The notes below the pieces were generated by a model that saw nothing but the letters and a program-made list of their open reading frames with translations, was not told where the DNA came from and did not search any database. A stretch of 64,000 bases of DNA. Source: Mycobacterium sp. 1164985.4 (GTDB taxonomy: Bacteria; Actinomycetota; Actinomycetes; Mycobacteriales; Mycobacteriaceae). The stretch covers positions 1-64,000 of the forward strand of contig NZ_LZMD01000046.1 in assembly GCF_001668575.1 (NCBI RefSeq), read 5' to 3'. Below, piece after piece: positions 21,126 to 31,473 of this stretch. Position 1 is the first letter of the stretch; every line of letters starts with the position of its first letter. The position numbers and the translations under genes are program-made.

Positions 21126-21911
21126 ATGCAGTCCGCAGGGGGCGGCGGAGCCCCACTCACACACCGCGGCGGCCGGGGCAGGCCGCTCGTCCTGGTGCAC
21201 GGCCTGATGGGGCGGGGCAGCACGTGGTCGCGCCAGCTGCCGTGGCTGACCCGGCATGGCGAGGTCTACACGTACGACGCGCCGTGGCACCGCGGCCGCG
21301 ACGCCGACGACGCCCGGCCCATCAGCACCGAGCGGTTCGTCGAGGACCTGGGCGACGCGGTGGCGACGCTCGGGCAGCCCGCGGTCATGATCGGACACTC
21401 GATGGGCGGACTGCATTCGTGGTGCCTGGCCGCGACGCGACCAGACCTCGTTGAGGCGTTGGTGGTCGAGGACATGGCGCCGGACTTCCGCGGCCGCACC
21501 ACCGGGCCGTGGGAACCGTGGCTTCATGCGCTTCCTGTCGAATTCGATTCCGCCGAGCGCGTTTACGACGAGTTCGGCCCGGTAGCGGGTCAGTACTTTC
21601 TCGAGGCGTTCGACCGCACGGAAGTCGGCTGGCGGCTGCATGGGCTGCCGGAAGTCTGGATCGAGATCGCCGCCGAATGGGGCACCCGGAACTACTGGCG
21701 CGAGTGGGAGGCCGTCGGAGTGCCTGCGCTGCTGCTCGAGGCGGGCAATTCGGTCACCCCGCCGGGACAGATGGCCCGAATGGCCGAGGCCCGGCCGAAC
21801 ACCACCTATCTGCGGGTGCCCGATGCCGGCCACCTCATCCACGACGACGCACCACAGGCCTATCGGGGGGCGGTCGAGGCGTTCCTAACGACGCTCCCCG
21901 ACCGCACCTGA
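21126..21911 (+). CDS. alpha/beta hydrolase (Rv3591c-like)
   Basis: A 261-residue alpha/beta-hydrolase with oxyanion loop VLVHGLMGRGSTW, nucleophile elbow GHSMGGLHSW (catalytic Ser) and a C-terminal His in VPDAGHLIHDD. The substrate is unknown. Position next to mhuD matches Rv3591c of M. tuberculosis, where the pair is also divergent. The ATG at 21126 is the first start after the mhuD start region; the frame stays open further upstream but only through mhuD. Its 3' end overlaps the small membrane protein on the other strand by 27 nt. Confidence 0.87.
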   Translation: MQSAGGGGAPLTHRGGRGRPLVLVHGLMGRGSTWSRQLPWLTRHGEVYTYDAPWHRGRDADDARPISTERFVEDLGDAVATLGQPAVMIGHSMGGLHSWCLAATRPDLVEALVVEDMAPDFRGRTTGPWEPWLHALPVEFDSAERVYDEFGPVAGQYFLEAFDRTEVGWRLHGLPEVWIEIAAEWGTRNYWREWEAVGVPALLLEAGNSVTPPGQMARMAEARPNTTYLRVPDAGHLIHDDAPQAYRGAVEAFLTTLPDRT

Positions 21912-22139
21912 GGACGGCCAGGTGGGCTGCCGCTCGAAGCGGGTGCGAACCGCATCGAGGTCGTGCTCGATGCGCCACATGTCGCGGTCGCTGTCGAACA
22001 CGCGACCGGCCATCGGCGCGGCCATGCGGAACTGGTCACGGTGCAGCCGGAGGTCCCCGAGCCGGTGTGCGGACCAGGCCAGGGCGGATGCCACCAACAG
22101 CGGAGAAGCCAGGATCAGGAGTAGCAGCACAGTGGTCAT
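21885..22139 (-). CDS. small membrane protein, unknown function
   Basis: A short protein (84 residues, or 88 from an ATG at 22151) with an N-terminal membrane helix (VLLLLILASPLLVASALAW) and a charged cytoplasmic tail (LGDLRLHRDQFRMAAPMAGRVFDSDRDMW). No family is recognised. A clear hydrophobic N-terminus plus a non-repetitive charged tail supports a real gene. It diverges from the GlxA-type regulator at 22211, with a 71-bp gap between. Confidence 0.6.
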   Translation of the reverse strand: MTTVLLLLILASPLLVASALAWSAHRLGDLRLHRDQFRMAAPMAGRVFDSDRDMWRIEHDLDAVRTRFERQPTWPSSGAVGERR

Positions 22140-22210
22140 GGCAGTAATCATTCGCGGAACAAAATCCGGCCAACAGTGGCAGTAATGACACGATGAGATA
22201 AAATGCTGCC

Positions 22211-23200
22211 ATGTCTATCAAGAGCGTATCGACGCTCGTCCTGGACGATCTGGCGATCTTCGAGTTCGGCGTGATCTGCGAGGTCTTCGGCATCGACCGC
22301 TCCGGCGACGGCGTGCCCAACTTCGACTTCAAGGTCTGCGGTCCGGTCCCGGGTAAGCCACTTCGGACATCGGTCGGCGCGACCCTGACGCCCGACCACG
22401 GCCTCGACGACCTCATCGGCGCCGACCTGGTCGCGATCCCGGCGATCGGCGGATCGGAGTATCTGCCCGAGGCGCTGGCCGCGGTGCGTGCCGCCGCCGA
22501 GTCGGGGTCGATCATCCTCACGGTGTGCTCCGGCGCGTTCGTCGCGGGCGCCGCGGGCCTCCTCGACGGCAGGCCGTGCACGACGCATTGGATGCACGCC
22601 GACGAACTCGCTCGTAAGTATCCGACGGCGAAGGTCGACCGCAACGTGCTGTTCGTCGACGACGGAAACCTGATCACCAGCGCGGGTACCGCGGCGGGCA
22701 TCGACGCGTGCCTGCACCTGGTGCGACGCGAACTCGGTAGCGAGGTGACGAACAAAATCGCGCGACGCATGGTCGTGCCACCCCAACGGGACGGCGGTCA
22801 GCGCCAGTACATCGACCAGCCGATCCCGACGCGTTGTTCGGAACGCTTTGCGCCGCATCTCGATTGGATCCTCACCAACCTCGACAAGCCGCACACCGTG
22901 GCGACGCTCGCCGCCCGCGCGCATATGTCGGCGCGCACCTTCGCGCGCCGGTTCGTCGAGGAGACCGGTCGCACGCCCATGCAGTGGGTGACCGATCAGC
23001 GTGTGCTCTACGCCCGCACGCTGCTGGAGGAGACCGACCTCGACGTCGACCGGATCGCCGAGCGCAGCGGCTTCGGCACGGCGACGCTGTTACGGCATCA
23101 CTTCCGCAGGGTCATCGGAGTGACACCCTCGGACTACAGGCGCCGGTTCTCGTGCAGCGCAGAGGAATCCGAGCCCGGCTCCGAGATGGCATCGGCCTGA
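22211..23200 (+). CDS. GlxA-type AraC family transcriptional regulator
   Basis: A 329-residue regulator with an N-terminal DJ-1/PfpI-like (GATase1-like) domain (about 1-175; the nucleophile-elbow region ILTVCSGAFVAGAAGLLDGR) and a C-terminal AraC domain (about 225-315) with two helix-turn-helix motifs (ARAHMSARTFARRFVEETG and DRIAERSGFGTATLLRHHFRR). The family often senses small metabolites and activates adjacent catabolic genes; no such operon is adjacent here, so its target is unknown. It may control the divergent small membrane protein. A -10-like TAAAAT lies just upstream of the ATG. Confidence 0.88.
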   Translation: MSIKSVSTLVLDDLAIFEFGVICEVFGIDRSGDGVPNFDFKVCGPVPGKPLRTSVGATLTPDHGLDDLIGADLVAIPAIGGSEYLPEALAAVRAAAESGSIILTVCSGAFVAGAAGLLDGRPCTTHWMHADELARKYPTAKVDRNVLFVDDGNLITSAGTAAGIDACLHLVRRELGSEVTNKIARRMVVPPQRDGGQRQYIDQPIPTRCSERFAPHLDWILTNLDKPHTVATLAARAHMSARTFARRFVEETGRTPMQWVTDQRVLYARTLLEETDLDVDRIAERSGFGTATLLRHHFRRVIGVTPSDYRRRFSCSAEESEPGSEMASA

Positions 23201-23211
23201 ACGTTTTGCGC

Positions 23212-24087
23212 TCAGCCGCCTTCACCGGCCAGCGCGAACCGGCCGTCGGCGGTCTGCTCGATGAGTCCGTCGACAAGAAGCGAGTCCAGCGCACGGTCAC
23301 GTTGTGCCGTGTCCGTCAACCACGCGATGTCCAGCTGCGCTCTCGTGACGGGGGATTCGTTGTCGCGCAGCACGTCCAGCAGCCTGCCGCGGACCTGTCG
23401 GTCGGTGCCCGCATAACGCTGGACACGCCGTGCCGGCGAGTCCGACGCGGGGAATCCCCGCGACCGCCACGCGCACGTGCTCAGCGGGCACAGCCCGCAG
23501 CGCGGGGCGCGTGCGGTGCACACCGTCGCCCCCAACTCCATCAGCGCGATCGAAAATGTCGGCGCCAGTTCGTCTTCGGGAAGCAGTGCCTCGACATCGG
23601 CGAGGTCACGCGGCGACGAAGAGGCTGCGGCGTCGGCCCTCCCGTGCACCACGCGGGCGACCACCCGCCGGACATTCGTGTCTACCACCGGAACACGATC
23701 GCGGTAGGCGAAGCAGGCGATGGCTCGCGCGGTGTAGGCGCCGACCCCCGGCAGGGTCAGCAGCGTCTCGACGTCGGAGGGGACAACGTCGTCGTAGCGC
23801 TCGGCGATCACCGTCGCGCACTCGTGTAACCGCTTGGCACGGCGTGGATAGCCGAGCTTGCCCCAGGCCCGCAGGACGTCTGCGGCACTGGCCGCCGCGG
23901 TCGCCGACGGCGTGGGCCAGCGTTGAACCCACGCCCGCCAGACCGGCTCGACCCGCGCAACCGGCGTCTGCTGCAGCATGAATTCGCTGACCAGTATCTG
24001 CCACGGCGTGACCTCCGGCCGACGCCACGGAAGATCTCGCTGCTCGCGCGCATACCAATCGACCAACTGGGGCACAATGTCCGTCAT
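23212..24087 (-). CDS. mutY: adenine DNA glycosylase MutY
   Basis: Removes adenine mispaired with 8-oxoguanine or G. The 291-residue protein has SEFMLQQTPVARV (catalytic Glu), the helix-hairpin-helix LPGVGAYTARAI with the following Asp in PVVDTNVRR, and four iron-sulfur cluster cysteines in CTARAPRCGLCPLSTC. The C-terminal domain is shortened compared with E. coli MutY, as in M. tuberculosis. The ATG at 24087 overlaps the divergent canB ATG by two bases; GTG at 24075 is an alternative. A longer in-frame extension runs antisense through canB and is rejected. Confidence 0.92.
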   Translation of the reverse strand: MTDIVPQLVDWYAREQRDLPWRRPEVTPWQILVSEFMLQQTPVARVEPVWRAWVQRWPTPSATAAASAADVLRAWGKLGYPRRAKRLHECATVIAERYDDVVPSDVETLLTLPGVGAYTARAIACFAYRDRVPVVDTNVRRVVARVVHGRADAAASSSPRDLADVEALLPEDELAPTFSIALMELGATVCTARAPRCGLCPLSTCAWRSRGFPASDSPARRVQRYAGTDRQVRGRLLDVLRDNESPVTRAQLDIAWLTDTAQRDRALDSLLVDGLIEQTADGRFALAGEGG

Positions 24088-24706
24088 GCCGAACACCAGC
24101 CCAGTGACCGCGTGGAAAGCACTCAAAGAGGGTAACGAGCGCTTCGTCGCCGGTAAGCCCGTGCATCCCAGCCAGGGTGTCGAACACCGCGCCAGCCTTG
24201 CCGGCTCCCAGAGGCCGACCGCGGTGGTGTTCGGCTGCGGCGACAGCCGCGTGGCAGCCGAGATCATCTTCGACCAGGGGCTCGGCGACATGTTCGTGGT
24301 CCGTACCGCGGGGCATGTGATCGATTCGGCGGTGCTGGGGTCCATCGAGTACGCGGTCGCGGTGCTCAACGTGCCGTTGGTCGTGGTGCTCGGCCACGAC
24401 AGCTGTGGTGCGGTGAAGGCGACGTTGAGCGCGCTCGACGAGGGTCAGGTGCCTGGCGGCTACGTGCGCGACATCGTCGAACGCGTGATGCCGTCGATCC
24501 TTCTGGGCCGCCGAGACGGCCTGTCCCGCGTCGACGAGTTCGAGGCCCGCCATGTCAGCGAGACCGGCGCTCAACTGCTGGCCCGTTCGACAACCGTGTC
24601 GGAACGGGTGGCGTCCGGGGACCTGGCGATCGTCGGCGTCACCTATCACCTCGCCGACGGTCAGGTGGTTTTGCGGGACCATCTCGGGGATATCGGCGAA
24701 GGCTGA
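24086..24706 (+). CDS. canB: beta-class carbonic anhydrase CanB
   Basis: Interconverts CO2 and bicarbonate. The 206-residue protein is the same length as M. tuberculosis Rv3588c. Zinc-site motifs are visible: FGCGDSRVAAE (Cys, Asp-Arg dyad) and GHDSCGAVKA (His, Cys). The N-terminus MPNTSPVTAWKALKEGNERF fixes the start at 24086, whose ATG overlaps the start codon of divergent mutY. No promoter can lie between the two genes, so canB transcription must start inside mutY. Confidence 0.94.
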   Translation: MPNTSPVTAWKALKEGNERFVAGKPVHPSQGVEHRASLAGSQRPTAVVFGCGDSRVAAEIIFDQGLGDMFVVRTAGHVIDSAVLGSIEYAVAVLNVPLVVVLGHDSCGAVKATLSALDEGQVPGGYVRDIVERVMPSILLGRRDGLSRVDEFEARHVSETGAQLLARSTTVSERVASGDLAIVGVTYHLADGQVVLRDHLGDIGEG

Positions 24707-24765
24707 GGTGCGACACGCCGGGCGACCTCGACCGATAAGGCATGACCTGGCCTTACCGTGAAGTT

Positions 24766-25527
24766 GTGCTGGATCTGGAACCGCATGGCCCGCTACCGAC
24801 GCAGATTTACTGGCGTCGCAGGGCACTAGCGCTGGGCATAGCGGTCCTCGTGATCGGCGTGATTGCGGCCATCGTGGTCGTGGTCGTGAAGAACACCGGG
24901 GGCACCGACACGAAGGGCGCCGAGGCGCCCGCCCCGACGGCGGCAGGCGCCCCGACGCCGCTGCCGGGGGAGAACCCCGAGGTGAAGACGCCCGTGCAGC
25001 CGCCGGCGCAGAACGCACCGGCTCCCACGCCGACGCCCACGGCCGCCGTCGCACCGCCCCCTGTCCTCAACGAGGGCGACGACTGCCCCGACTCGACGCT
25101 GGCGGTCAAGGGCATCACGAACCAACCGCAGTACGTCGTCGGCGAGCAGCCGAAGTTCACGATGGTCGTCACGAACATCGGGCTCGTCGGCTGCAAGCGC
25201 GACGTCGGCGCCGCGGTGCTGGCCGCCTACGTCTACTCGCTGGACAACGCCCGGCTGTGGTCCAACCTCGACTGTGCGCCCTCAAACGAGACGCTGGTCA
25301 AGACGTTCCAGCCGGGTGAGCAGGTGACGACCGAGGTCACCTGGACGGGTATGGGTTCTGCGCCCGGCTGCCCGCTGCCGCGTCAGCCGATCGGTCCGGG
25401 CACCTACAACCTGGTCGTGCAGCTCGGCAATCTCAGGTCGGCCACGGTGCCGTTCATCCTCGCCGCGCCGCAGTCCCCGGACCATGGCGGTGGCCAGGCC
25501 CCGCCGCCGGGGCCCGTGCCGAACTGA
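24766..25527 (+). CDS. membrane-anchored protein with extracellular domain (Rv3587c-like)
   Basis: A protein of about 253 residues. A short cytoplasmic N-terminus is followed by one membrane helix (about 20-40, LALGIAVLVIGVIAAIVVVVV), a Pro/Ala/Thr-rich linker (about 45-100), and a folded extracellular domain (about 105-235) with four cysteines that may form disulfides (DDCPDST, GLVGCKRD, NLDCAPS, APGCPLP). It corresponds to Rv3587c, a conserved mycobacterial protein of unknown function. The GTG at 24766 fits a leaderless transcript from the -10-like TACCGT at 24754; the ATG at 24742 is the alternative. Confidence 0.82.
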   Translation: MLDLEPHGPLPTQIYWRRRALALGIAVLVIGVIAAIVVVVVKNTGGTDTKGAEAPAPTAAGAPTPLPGENPEVKTPVQPPAQNAPAPTPTPTAAVAPPPVLNEGDDCPDSTLAVKGITNQPQYVVGEQPKFTMVVTNIGLVGCKRDVGAAVLAAYVYSLDNARLWSNLDCAPSNETLVKTFQPGEQVTTEVTWTGMGSAPGCPLPRQPIGPGTYNLVVQLGNLRSATVPFILAAPQSPDHGGGQAPPPGPVPN

Positions 25528-25541
25528 GGTTCGGCGCGGCC

Positions 25542-26660
25542 CTAGGCCAGCCGGTCGGCGATCGTCGACTCGGCCAGTTGGGACAGACCCTCCCTGATGT
25601 GACGCGCCCACATCGAGCCGATGCCCTCGACCGACTGCAGGTCGCCCGCGCTGGCCGCCAGCAGGCCCTGTAGCGAGCCGAACGAACGCACCAGCAGGTC
25701 GACGTGCGCGAACTGCAGGCGCGGGATGCCGGCCATCGCCCGATAACCCCGCGAGCTCATCGCCGAATCCTGCGCCTCGATCGTCGACGGATAGCCGAAG
25801 ACGCGCGCCAGCGTGGTGAAGTCCAGTAGCTCGCTGTCGGAGAGCCCGTCGAGTTCCTCGAGCGTGGCGCTCACTTGCGCGGCCGACGGCGGGTCGGGGT
25901 TCGCGTGGTAGTCGCGCACGATGAGCTCGCGAGCGGTCTCGTTGTCACCGACGAGCTCGTCGAGCTGGAGCTTGAGCTGGCGGCCATCGGTGCCGAGTTC
26001 GACCACATAGGAATCGATTTCGAGGCTGATCCGGCGCACCATCTCGAGCCGCTGCACGACGGTCATGACGTCGCGCAGCGTGACGAAGTCCTCGATCTCG
26101 GCCGTCGACAGCTGCCTGCTGACCTCGTCCAGGCGGGTCTTGTAGCGCTCGAGCGTGTCGATCGTCTGGTTCGCACGCGACAGGATGGTCGCCGAATCGG
26201 GGATGACATGTCGCTCGCCTGCGACGTACACCGTCACGATGCTCATCGAGTGGCTGACCGAGATCACCGGGTAGCCGGTCTGGATCGCCGCGCGTTCGGC
26301 GGAGCGGTGCCGGGTTCCAGACTCCTCGGTCGGGATCGACGGATCGGGCACCAGCTGGACGTTGGCGCGCAGGATGTGGGCGCCGTCGCTGGAGAGCACC
26401 ACGGCGCCGTCCATCTTCGACAGCTCGCGCAGGCGCGTCGGCGCATATCGGACGTCGAGGGAGAAGCCGCCGTCGCAGATGGCCTCGACGCTCTCGTCGT
26501 AGCCGATGACGATCAGTGCGCCGGTCCGGCCGCGCAGGATGCGTTCCAGGCCGTCACGCAGCGCGGTCCCCGGCGCCAACCGGGCGATCGTCTCGCGCAT
26601 GGTGGGCCGCGCCAACGGCACCACGGTCCGCCCCGATCGTCCACCCGACTTCACGGCCAT
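25542..26660 (-). CDS. disA: diadenylate cyclase / DNA integrity scanning protein DisA
   Basis: Makes c-di-AMP from two ATP and scans DNA for branched structures. The 372-residue protein has the DAC domain with DGA (residues 84-86) and RHR (117-119) motifs, a helical linker, and a C-terminal helix-hairpin-helix DNA-binding domain ([23 protein letters not shown]). It matches M. tuberculosis Rv3586. The ATG at 26660 has a strong GGGAGG site 4 nt upstream. It lies 31 nt downstream of radA on the same strand, the normal pairing. Confidence 0.96.
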   Translation of the reverse strand: MAVKSGGRSGRTVVPLARPTMRETIARLAPGTALRDGLERILRGRTGALIVIGYDESVEAICDGGFSLDVRYAPTRLRELSKMDGAVVLSSDGAHILRANVQLVPDPSIPTEESGTRHRSAERAAIQTGYPVISVSHSMSIVTVYVAGERHVIPDSATILSRANQTIDTLERYKTRLDEVSRQLSTAEIEDFVTLRDVMTVVQRLEMVRRISLEIDSYVVELGTDGRQLKLQLDELVGDNETARELIVRDYHANPDPPSAAQVSATLEELDGLSDSELLDFTTLARVFGYPSTIEAQDSAMSSRGYRAMAGIPRLQFAHVDLLVRSFGSLQGLLAASAGDLQSVEGIGSMWARHIREGLSQLAESTIADRLA

Positions 26661-26691
26661 CGCCCCTCCCTAGGATCGGCCGTCATTGGTT

Positions 26692-28083
26692 CTATCTTTG
26701 CTGATCTTTGCTGATGTCGCGCAAAACCCGCAATGCCGAGCCGATGTCGTGGGCCGTGATCGCCCGCAAGCCGGCCGGTACCGACGTCACGCCGGGCGGC
26801 ACCACCGCCGAGGTGAAGCCGAGCCGGGCCGCCTCGGCCAGCCGGCGGTCCATCCCGGTGACGCGGCGCAGATCGCCGGCCAGGCCCACTTCGCCGATGG
26901 CGACTGCGGCGGCCGGCATCGGCAGGTTCATCTTCGACGATGCGATGGCGACCGCGACCGCGAGATCCGCCGACGGATCGGTCAGCCGCATCCCGCCCAC
27001 TGTCGACAGGTAGATGTCGTGCGCTCCGACCGACATGCCTGCATGCCTGTCGAGCACCGCGGTGATCATCGCGGCGCGCGACGAGTCGATTCCGCTCACT
27101 GCCCGGCGTGCGTTTCCGTTCGCAGGCGCCCCGATGAGTGCCTGCACCTCGCCGATCAACGGACGCTTGCCGTCGAGGGTGACCGTGATCGCCGTGCCCG
27201 CAACGGGTTCGGGCCGCTGGTCGCGGAACAGGCCGGACGGGTCGGCCACTCCCTCGATCCCGTTGTCGTGCAACAGGAAACAGCCCACCTCGTCCGCCGC
27301 GCCGAACCGGTTCTTGATACCGCGGACCATTCGCAGCGACGACGCGCGGTCACCTTCGAAGTGCAGCACGACGTCGACGAGGTGCTCGAGCGAGCGCGGG
27401 CCTGCGATCGCGCCGTCCTTGGTGACGTGACCGACGAGGATCATCGCGGCGCCGGATGTCTTGGCGGCCATGGTCAGTGCGGTGGTGATCGCCCGCACCT
27501 GGGTGACGCCGCCGGTGACGCCGTCGGCCTCGGTGGTCGACATGGTCTGGACGGAGTCGACCACCACCAGGCTCGGCTGCACTGCGTCGATGTGTCCGAG
27601 CGCGGTGGCCAGGTCCGACTCCGCGGCCAGATACACCTCGTCATGCGTGCAGCGGGTACGTTCCGCCCGCATCCGGATCTGCCCCGCGGACTCCTCGCCC
27701 GAGAGGTACAGCGCGCGTTTACCGGAGGAGGCCCATCGGTGCGCGACCTCCAGCAGAAGCGTCGACTTGCCGACGCCCGGGTCGCCGGCGAGCAGCGTGA
27801 CCGATCCGGGAACCAGTCCGCCGCCGAGCACCCGGTCCAGTTCCGCGACGCCGGTGTGGAAGTGGCGGGTGCGGCCCGGGTCGATCGAGCTGATCGGTAC
27901 GGCCGCGGAGGACGGGGCGACCGAGCGTTGCGTGCCGGAACCGGCCACTGCGGACAGGACGGCTACCTCGTCGACGGTGCCCCAGGTGCCGCACTCCGGG
28001 CAACGGCCCACCCATTTGAGCGTGATGTGGTGGCACTCCGAGCATCGGTACTGCGAGCGCGCCTTGGCGCCACCTTTGGCCAC
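26692..28083 (-). CDS. radA: DNA repair protein RadA
   Basis: RecA-like ATPase that helps branch migration during recombination. The 463-residue protein has the N-terminal C4 zinc finger ([18 protein letters not shown]), an ATPase core with Walker [10 protein letters not shown], the RadA-specific KNRFG motif, and the C-terminal Lon-like domain ([12 protein letters not shown]). It starts with GTG at 28083. The last codons fall in a 10-bp tandem duplication. It is co-oriented with disA. Confidence 0.95.
   Translation of the reverse strand: MAKGGAKARSQYRCSECHHITLKWVGRCPECGTWGTVDEVAVLSAVAGSGTQRSVAPSSAAVPISSIDPGRTRHFHTGVAELDRVLGGGLVPGSVTLLAGDPGVGKSTLLLEVAHRWASSGKRALYLSGEESAGQIRMRAERTRCTHDEVYLAAESDLATALGHIDAVQPSLVVVDSVQTMSTTEADGVTGGVTQVRAITTALTMAAKTSGAAMILVGHVTKDGAIAGPRSLEHLVDVVLHFEGDRASSLRMVRGIKNRFGAADEVGCFLLHDNGIEGVADPSGLFRDQRPEPVAGTAITVTLDGKRPLIGEVQALIGAPANGNARRAVSGIDSSRAAMITAVLDRHAGMSVGAHDIYLSTVGGMRLTDPSADLAVAVAIASSKMNLPMPAAAVAIGEVGLAGDLRRVTGMDRRLAEAARLGFTSAVVPPGVTSVPAGLRAITAHDIGSALRVLRDISKDQQR
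26694..26713. repeat. 10-bp tandem duplication at radA 3' end
   Basis: ATCTTTGCTG occurs twice in a row. On the minus strand the copies encode the final SKDQQR and the start of the stop codon of RadA, so the duplication sets the reading frame of the last residues. It looks like a slippage product. Confidence 0.9.
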
Positions 28084-28149
28084 GCTGTGACGGTAGCCGT
28101 CAGCGCCGACAGAAACTCAGTGCCAAGCCTTCGTGTCGCCGGTTTGGGC

Positions 28150-28719
28150 TCAGTGACCGCCGCCGCTGTGGCTGCCCGCTTCTACCGCTCCGCCGCGCCG
28201 CGGCGACTCACCGGCCGAGATCGGCACCCGCACGGTGGTTTCGCCGGCCTTCTCGAACTTGAACGTGAAGTCGTACGTCAGGCCGTTGGTGATCGGCTTG
28301 GACAGAGCCACTTTCGCCTCGGCGGCCTCGGCGGCCTCGACGCTCTCAAGCGGGGTGATCTGCCCGTCCGGGGCGCCGACGGTGAGCATGCCGCCCGCCG
28401 GCACGGTGGTGTCGCCGGTCAGCGACACGGTGCCGACGTCGGACGTGATGGACTCCAGCTTGTCGGCCTGATCGGGCGAGTTGTTGGCCGCCACGAAGAT
28501 CAGCTCGACGTCTTTGCCCGGCCGGACGAAGTCGGTCACCTGTTCGGCGCGTATGTGCGCATTGCGCAACGCGATCTCGCCGACGTTCGCGCTCGTGCCG
28601 TTGACCGCCGGCTCCTGTGTGGCCATCTGCGAGACCTGCCCGGAACCGCAGCCGACGAGCCCCCCGCCGACGACAAAGGCGGCGGCCAGCCCGCAGGCGG
28701 CCAGTTTGAAGCGGTCCAC
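28150..28719 (-). CDS. lpqE: lipoprotein LpqE
   Basis: A 189-residue secreted lipoprotein. The N-terminus ([20 protein letters not shown]) ends in the lipobox LVGC. The mature part is a beta-rich domain ([32 protein letters not shown]) that recalls copper-chaperone-like DUF461 proteins, but the Met/His copper motif is not evident. The C-terminus is Gly/His rich (GSHSGGGH). GTG at 28719 is chosen: AGGAGG lies 5 nt upstream. An in-frame extension to 28926 lacks supporting features. A 21-bp palindrome lies 26 nt upstream. Confidence 0.88.
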   Translation of the reverse strand: MDRFKLAACGLAAAFVVGGGLVGCGSGQVSQMATQEPAVNGTSANVGEIALRNAHIRAEQVTDFVRPGKDVELIFVAANNSPDQADKLESITSDVGTVSLTGDTTVPAGGMLTVGAPDGQITPLESVEAAEAAEAKVALSKPITNGLTYDFTFKFEKAGETTVRVPISAGESPRRGGAVEAGSHSGGGH

Positions 28720-29536
<817 letters not shown>

Positions 29537-29541
29537 AGCCG

Positions 29542-30021
29542 ATGACGAGCCTGCCCAGGGTCGGGCTCGGCACCGACGTACACCCCATCCAGGCGGGACG
29601 GCCCTGCTGGCTGCTGTGTCTGCGCTTCGACGGGGTCGACGGATGCGCTGGCCACTCCGATGGTGATGTGGCGGCGCACGCGCTGTGCGATGCGCTGCTC
29701 TCCGCGGCCGGTCTCGGAGATCTCGGCGAGGTCTTCGGAACCGATCGCGACGAGTGGCGCGACGCCAGCGGTGCGGACATGCTCCGGCATGTCTGCGGGC
29801 TCGTTTCAGGGCGGGGCTTCCGGGTTGTCAACGCCGCCGTCCAGGTGATCGGCAACCGGCCGAAGGTCGGTCCGCGCCGCGGCGAGGCCCAGAAGATCCT
29901 CACCGAGTTGCTCGACGCTCCCGTGTCGGTCAGCGCGACGACCACCGATGGCCTTGGTCTGACCGGTCGCGGCGAGGGTCTCGCGGCGATCGCGACCGCG
30001 TTGGTGGTCGAGCGCGATTAG
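29542..30021 (+). CDS. ispF: 2-C-methyl-D-erythritol 2,4-cyclodiphosphate synthase IspF
   Basis: Fifth enzyme of the MEP isoprenoid pathway. It cyclises CDP-methylerythritol 2-phosphate to MEcPP with release of CMP. The 159-residue protein has the metal ligands DVH (residues 12-14), [17 protein letters not shown], and the C-terminal [18 protein letters not shown] motif. Normally IspD is encoded directly upstream and overlaps ispF; here ispF follows carD after 5 nt. cysS lies 51 nt downstream. Confidence 0.95.
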   Translation: MTSLPRVGLGTDVHPIQAGRPCWLLCLRFDGVDGCAGHSDGDVAAHALCDALLSAAGLGDLGEVFGTDRDEWRDASGADMLRHVCGLVSGRGFRVVNAAVQVIGNRPKVGPRRGEAQKILTELLDAPVSVSATTTDGLGLTGRGEGLAAIATALVVERD

Positions 30022-30072
30022 GCCTGTAAGCTGGCGCTTCGTGAATGGGGCGAAGAATCGGACGGTCGGAGC

Positions 30073-31473
30073 GTGACCGATCTGCGACTGCACGACACCA
30101 TGACCGGTGCTGTGCGCGATTTCGTTCCCGTGCGCCCGGGTCACGCCTCGGTTTATCTCTGCGGCGCCACCGTTCAGGGTCTGCCGCACATCGGTCATGT
30201 GCGCAGCGGAGTCGCATTCGACGTGCTTCGCCGCTGGCTGATGGCCAAGGGCTACGACGTCGCGTTCATCCGCAACGTCACCGACATCGACGACAAGATC
30301 CTCGACAAGGCCGCCGACGCCGGCAGGCCCTGGTGGGAGTGGGCCGCCACCTACGAACGCGCCTTCTCCGCCGCGTATGACGCGCTCGGGGTCCTCCCGC
30401 CGTCGGCCGAGCCGCGCGCGACCGGACACATCACCCAGATGGTCGAGCTGATCGAGCGGCTGATCGAGCGGGGCAGCGCCTACGTGGGTAACGGTGACGT
30501 CTACTTCGACGTTCTCAGCCTGCCGGCTTACGGGAAGCTGTCCGGCCACAAGATCGACGACGTGCATCAGGGCGAAGGTGCCGCCAAGGGCAAGCGCGAC
30601 GAGCGCGACTTCACCCTGTGGAAGGGCGCCAAACCCGGCGAACCTTCGTGGCCGACGCCGTGGGGCCGCGGACGGCCGGGCTGGCACACCGAATGCGTCG
30701 CAATGTGCGAGGCGTATCTCGGCGCTGAGTTCGACATCCACGCCGGTGGAATGGATCTGGTGTTCCCGCATCACGAGAACGAGATCGCTCAGGCCGAGGC
30801 GGCCGGCGACACGTTCGCACGGTACTGGCTGCACAACGGCTGGGTGACCATGGGCGGCGAGAAGATGAGCAAGTCGCTGGGCAATGTGCTCGCGATTCCC
30901 GCTGTGCTGCAACGTGTCCGGGCGGCGGAGTTGCGGTACTACCTCGGCAGTGCGCACTACCGATCGATGCTGGAGTTCTCCGAGACGGCGCTGCAGGACG
31001 CCGCGAAGGCCTATACCGGCATCGAGGACTTCCTACATCGCGTCCGCCACCGCGTCGGCGCCGTCGTGCCCGGCGAGTGGACGCCGAAATTCGCCGCGGC
31101 CCTTGATGACGATCTCTCGGTGCCGATCGCGCTGGCCGAGGTGCACGCCGCCAGGGCCGAGGGTAACCGCGCGCTGGACGCCGGCGACCACGAAACCGCC
31201 TTGACCCAGGCGATGTCGATCCGCGCGATGATGGGGATCCTCGGCGCCGATCCGCTCGACGAGCGTTGGGAGTCCAAGGACGAGACCTCGGCGGCGCTGG
31301 CCGCCGTCGACGTGCTGGTGCGGGCGGAGGTCGAGCGGCGCGAGGATGCGCGTGCGCGACGCGACTGGGCCGAGGCCGACGCGATCCGGGACCGCCTGAA
31401 GGAGGCCGGAATCGAGGTCACCGACACCGCCGACGGTCCGCAGTGGACGCTGCTCGACGGGCACACCAAATAG
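30073..31473 (+). CDS. cysS: cysteinyl-tRNA synthetase
   Basis: Charges tRNA-Cys. The 466-residue class I enzyme has the zinc cysteine in YLCGATVQ, the HIGH motif ([10 protein letters not shown]), WHTEC and HHENE zinc-site segments, and KMSKS ([10 protein letters not shown]). The C-terminal DALR and anticodon-binding domains are complete. It starts with GTG after a 51-nt gap containing a TAAGCT -10-like element, so it may have its own promoter. rlmB starts directly after its stop. Confidence 0.96.
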   Translation: MTDLRLHDTMTGAVRDFVPVRPGHASVYLCGATVQGLPHIGHVRSGVAFDVLRRWLMAKGYDVAFIRNVTDIDDKILDKAADAGRPWWEWAATYERAFSAAYDALGVLPPSAEPRATGHITQMVELIERLIERGSAYVGNGDVYFDVLSLPAYGKLSGHKIDDVHQGEGAAKGKRDERDFTLWKGAKPGEPSWPTPWGRGRPGWHTECVAMCEAYLGAEFDIHAGGMDLVFPHHENEIAQAEAAGDTFARYWLHNGWVTMGGEKMSKSLGNVLAIPAVLQRVRAAELRYYLGSAHYRSMLEFSETALQDAAKAYTGIEDFLHRVRHRVGAVVPGEWTPKFAAALDDDLSVPIALAEVHAARAEGNRALDAGDHETALTQAMSIRAMMGILGADPLDERWESKDETSAALAAVDVLVRAEVERREDARARRDWAEADAIRDRLKEAGIEVTDTADGPQWTLLDGHTK

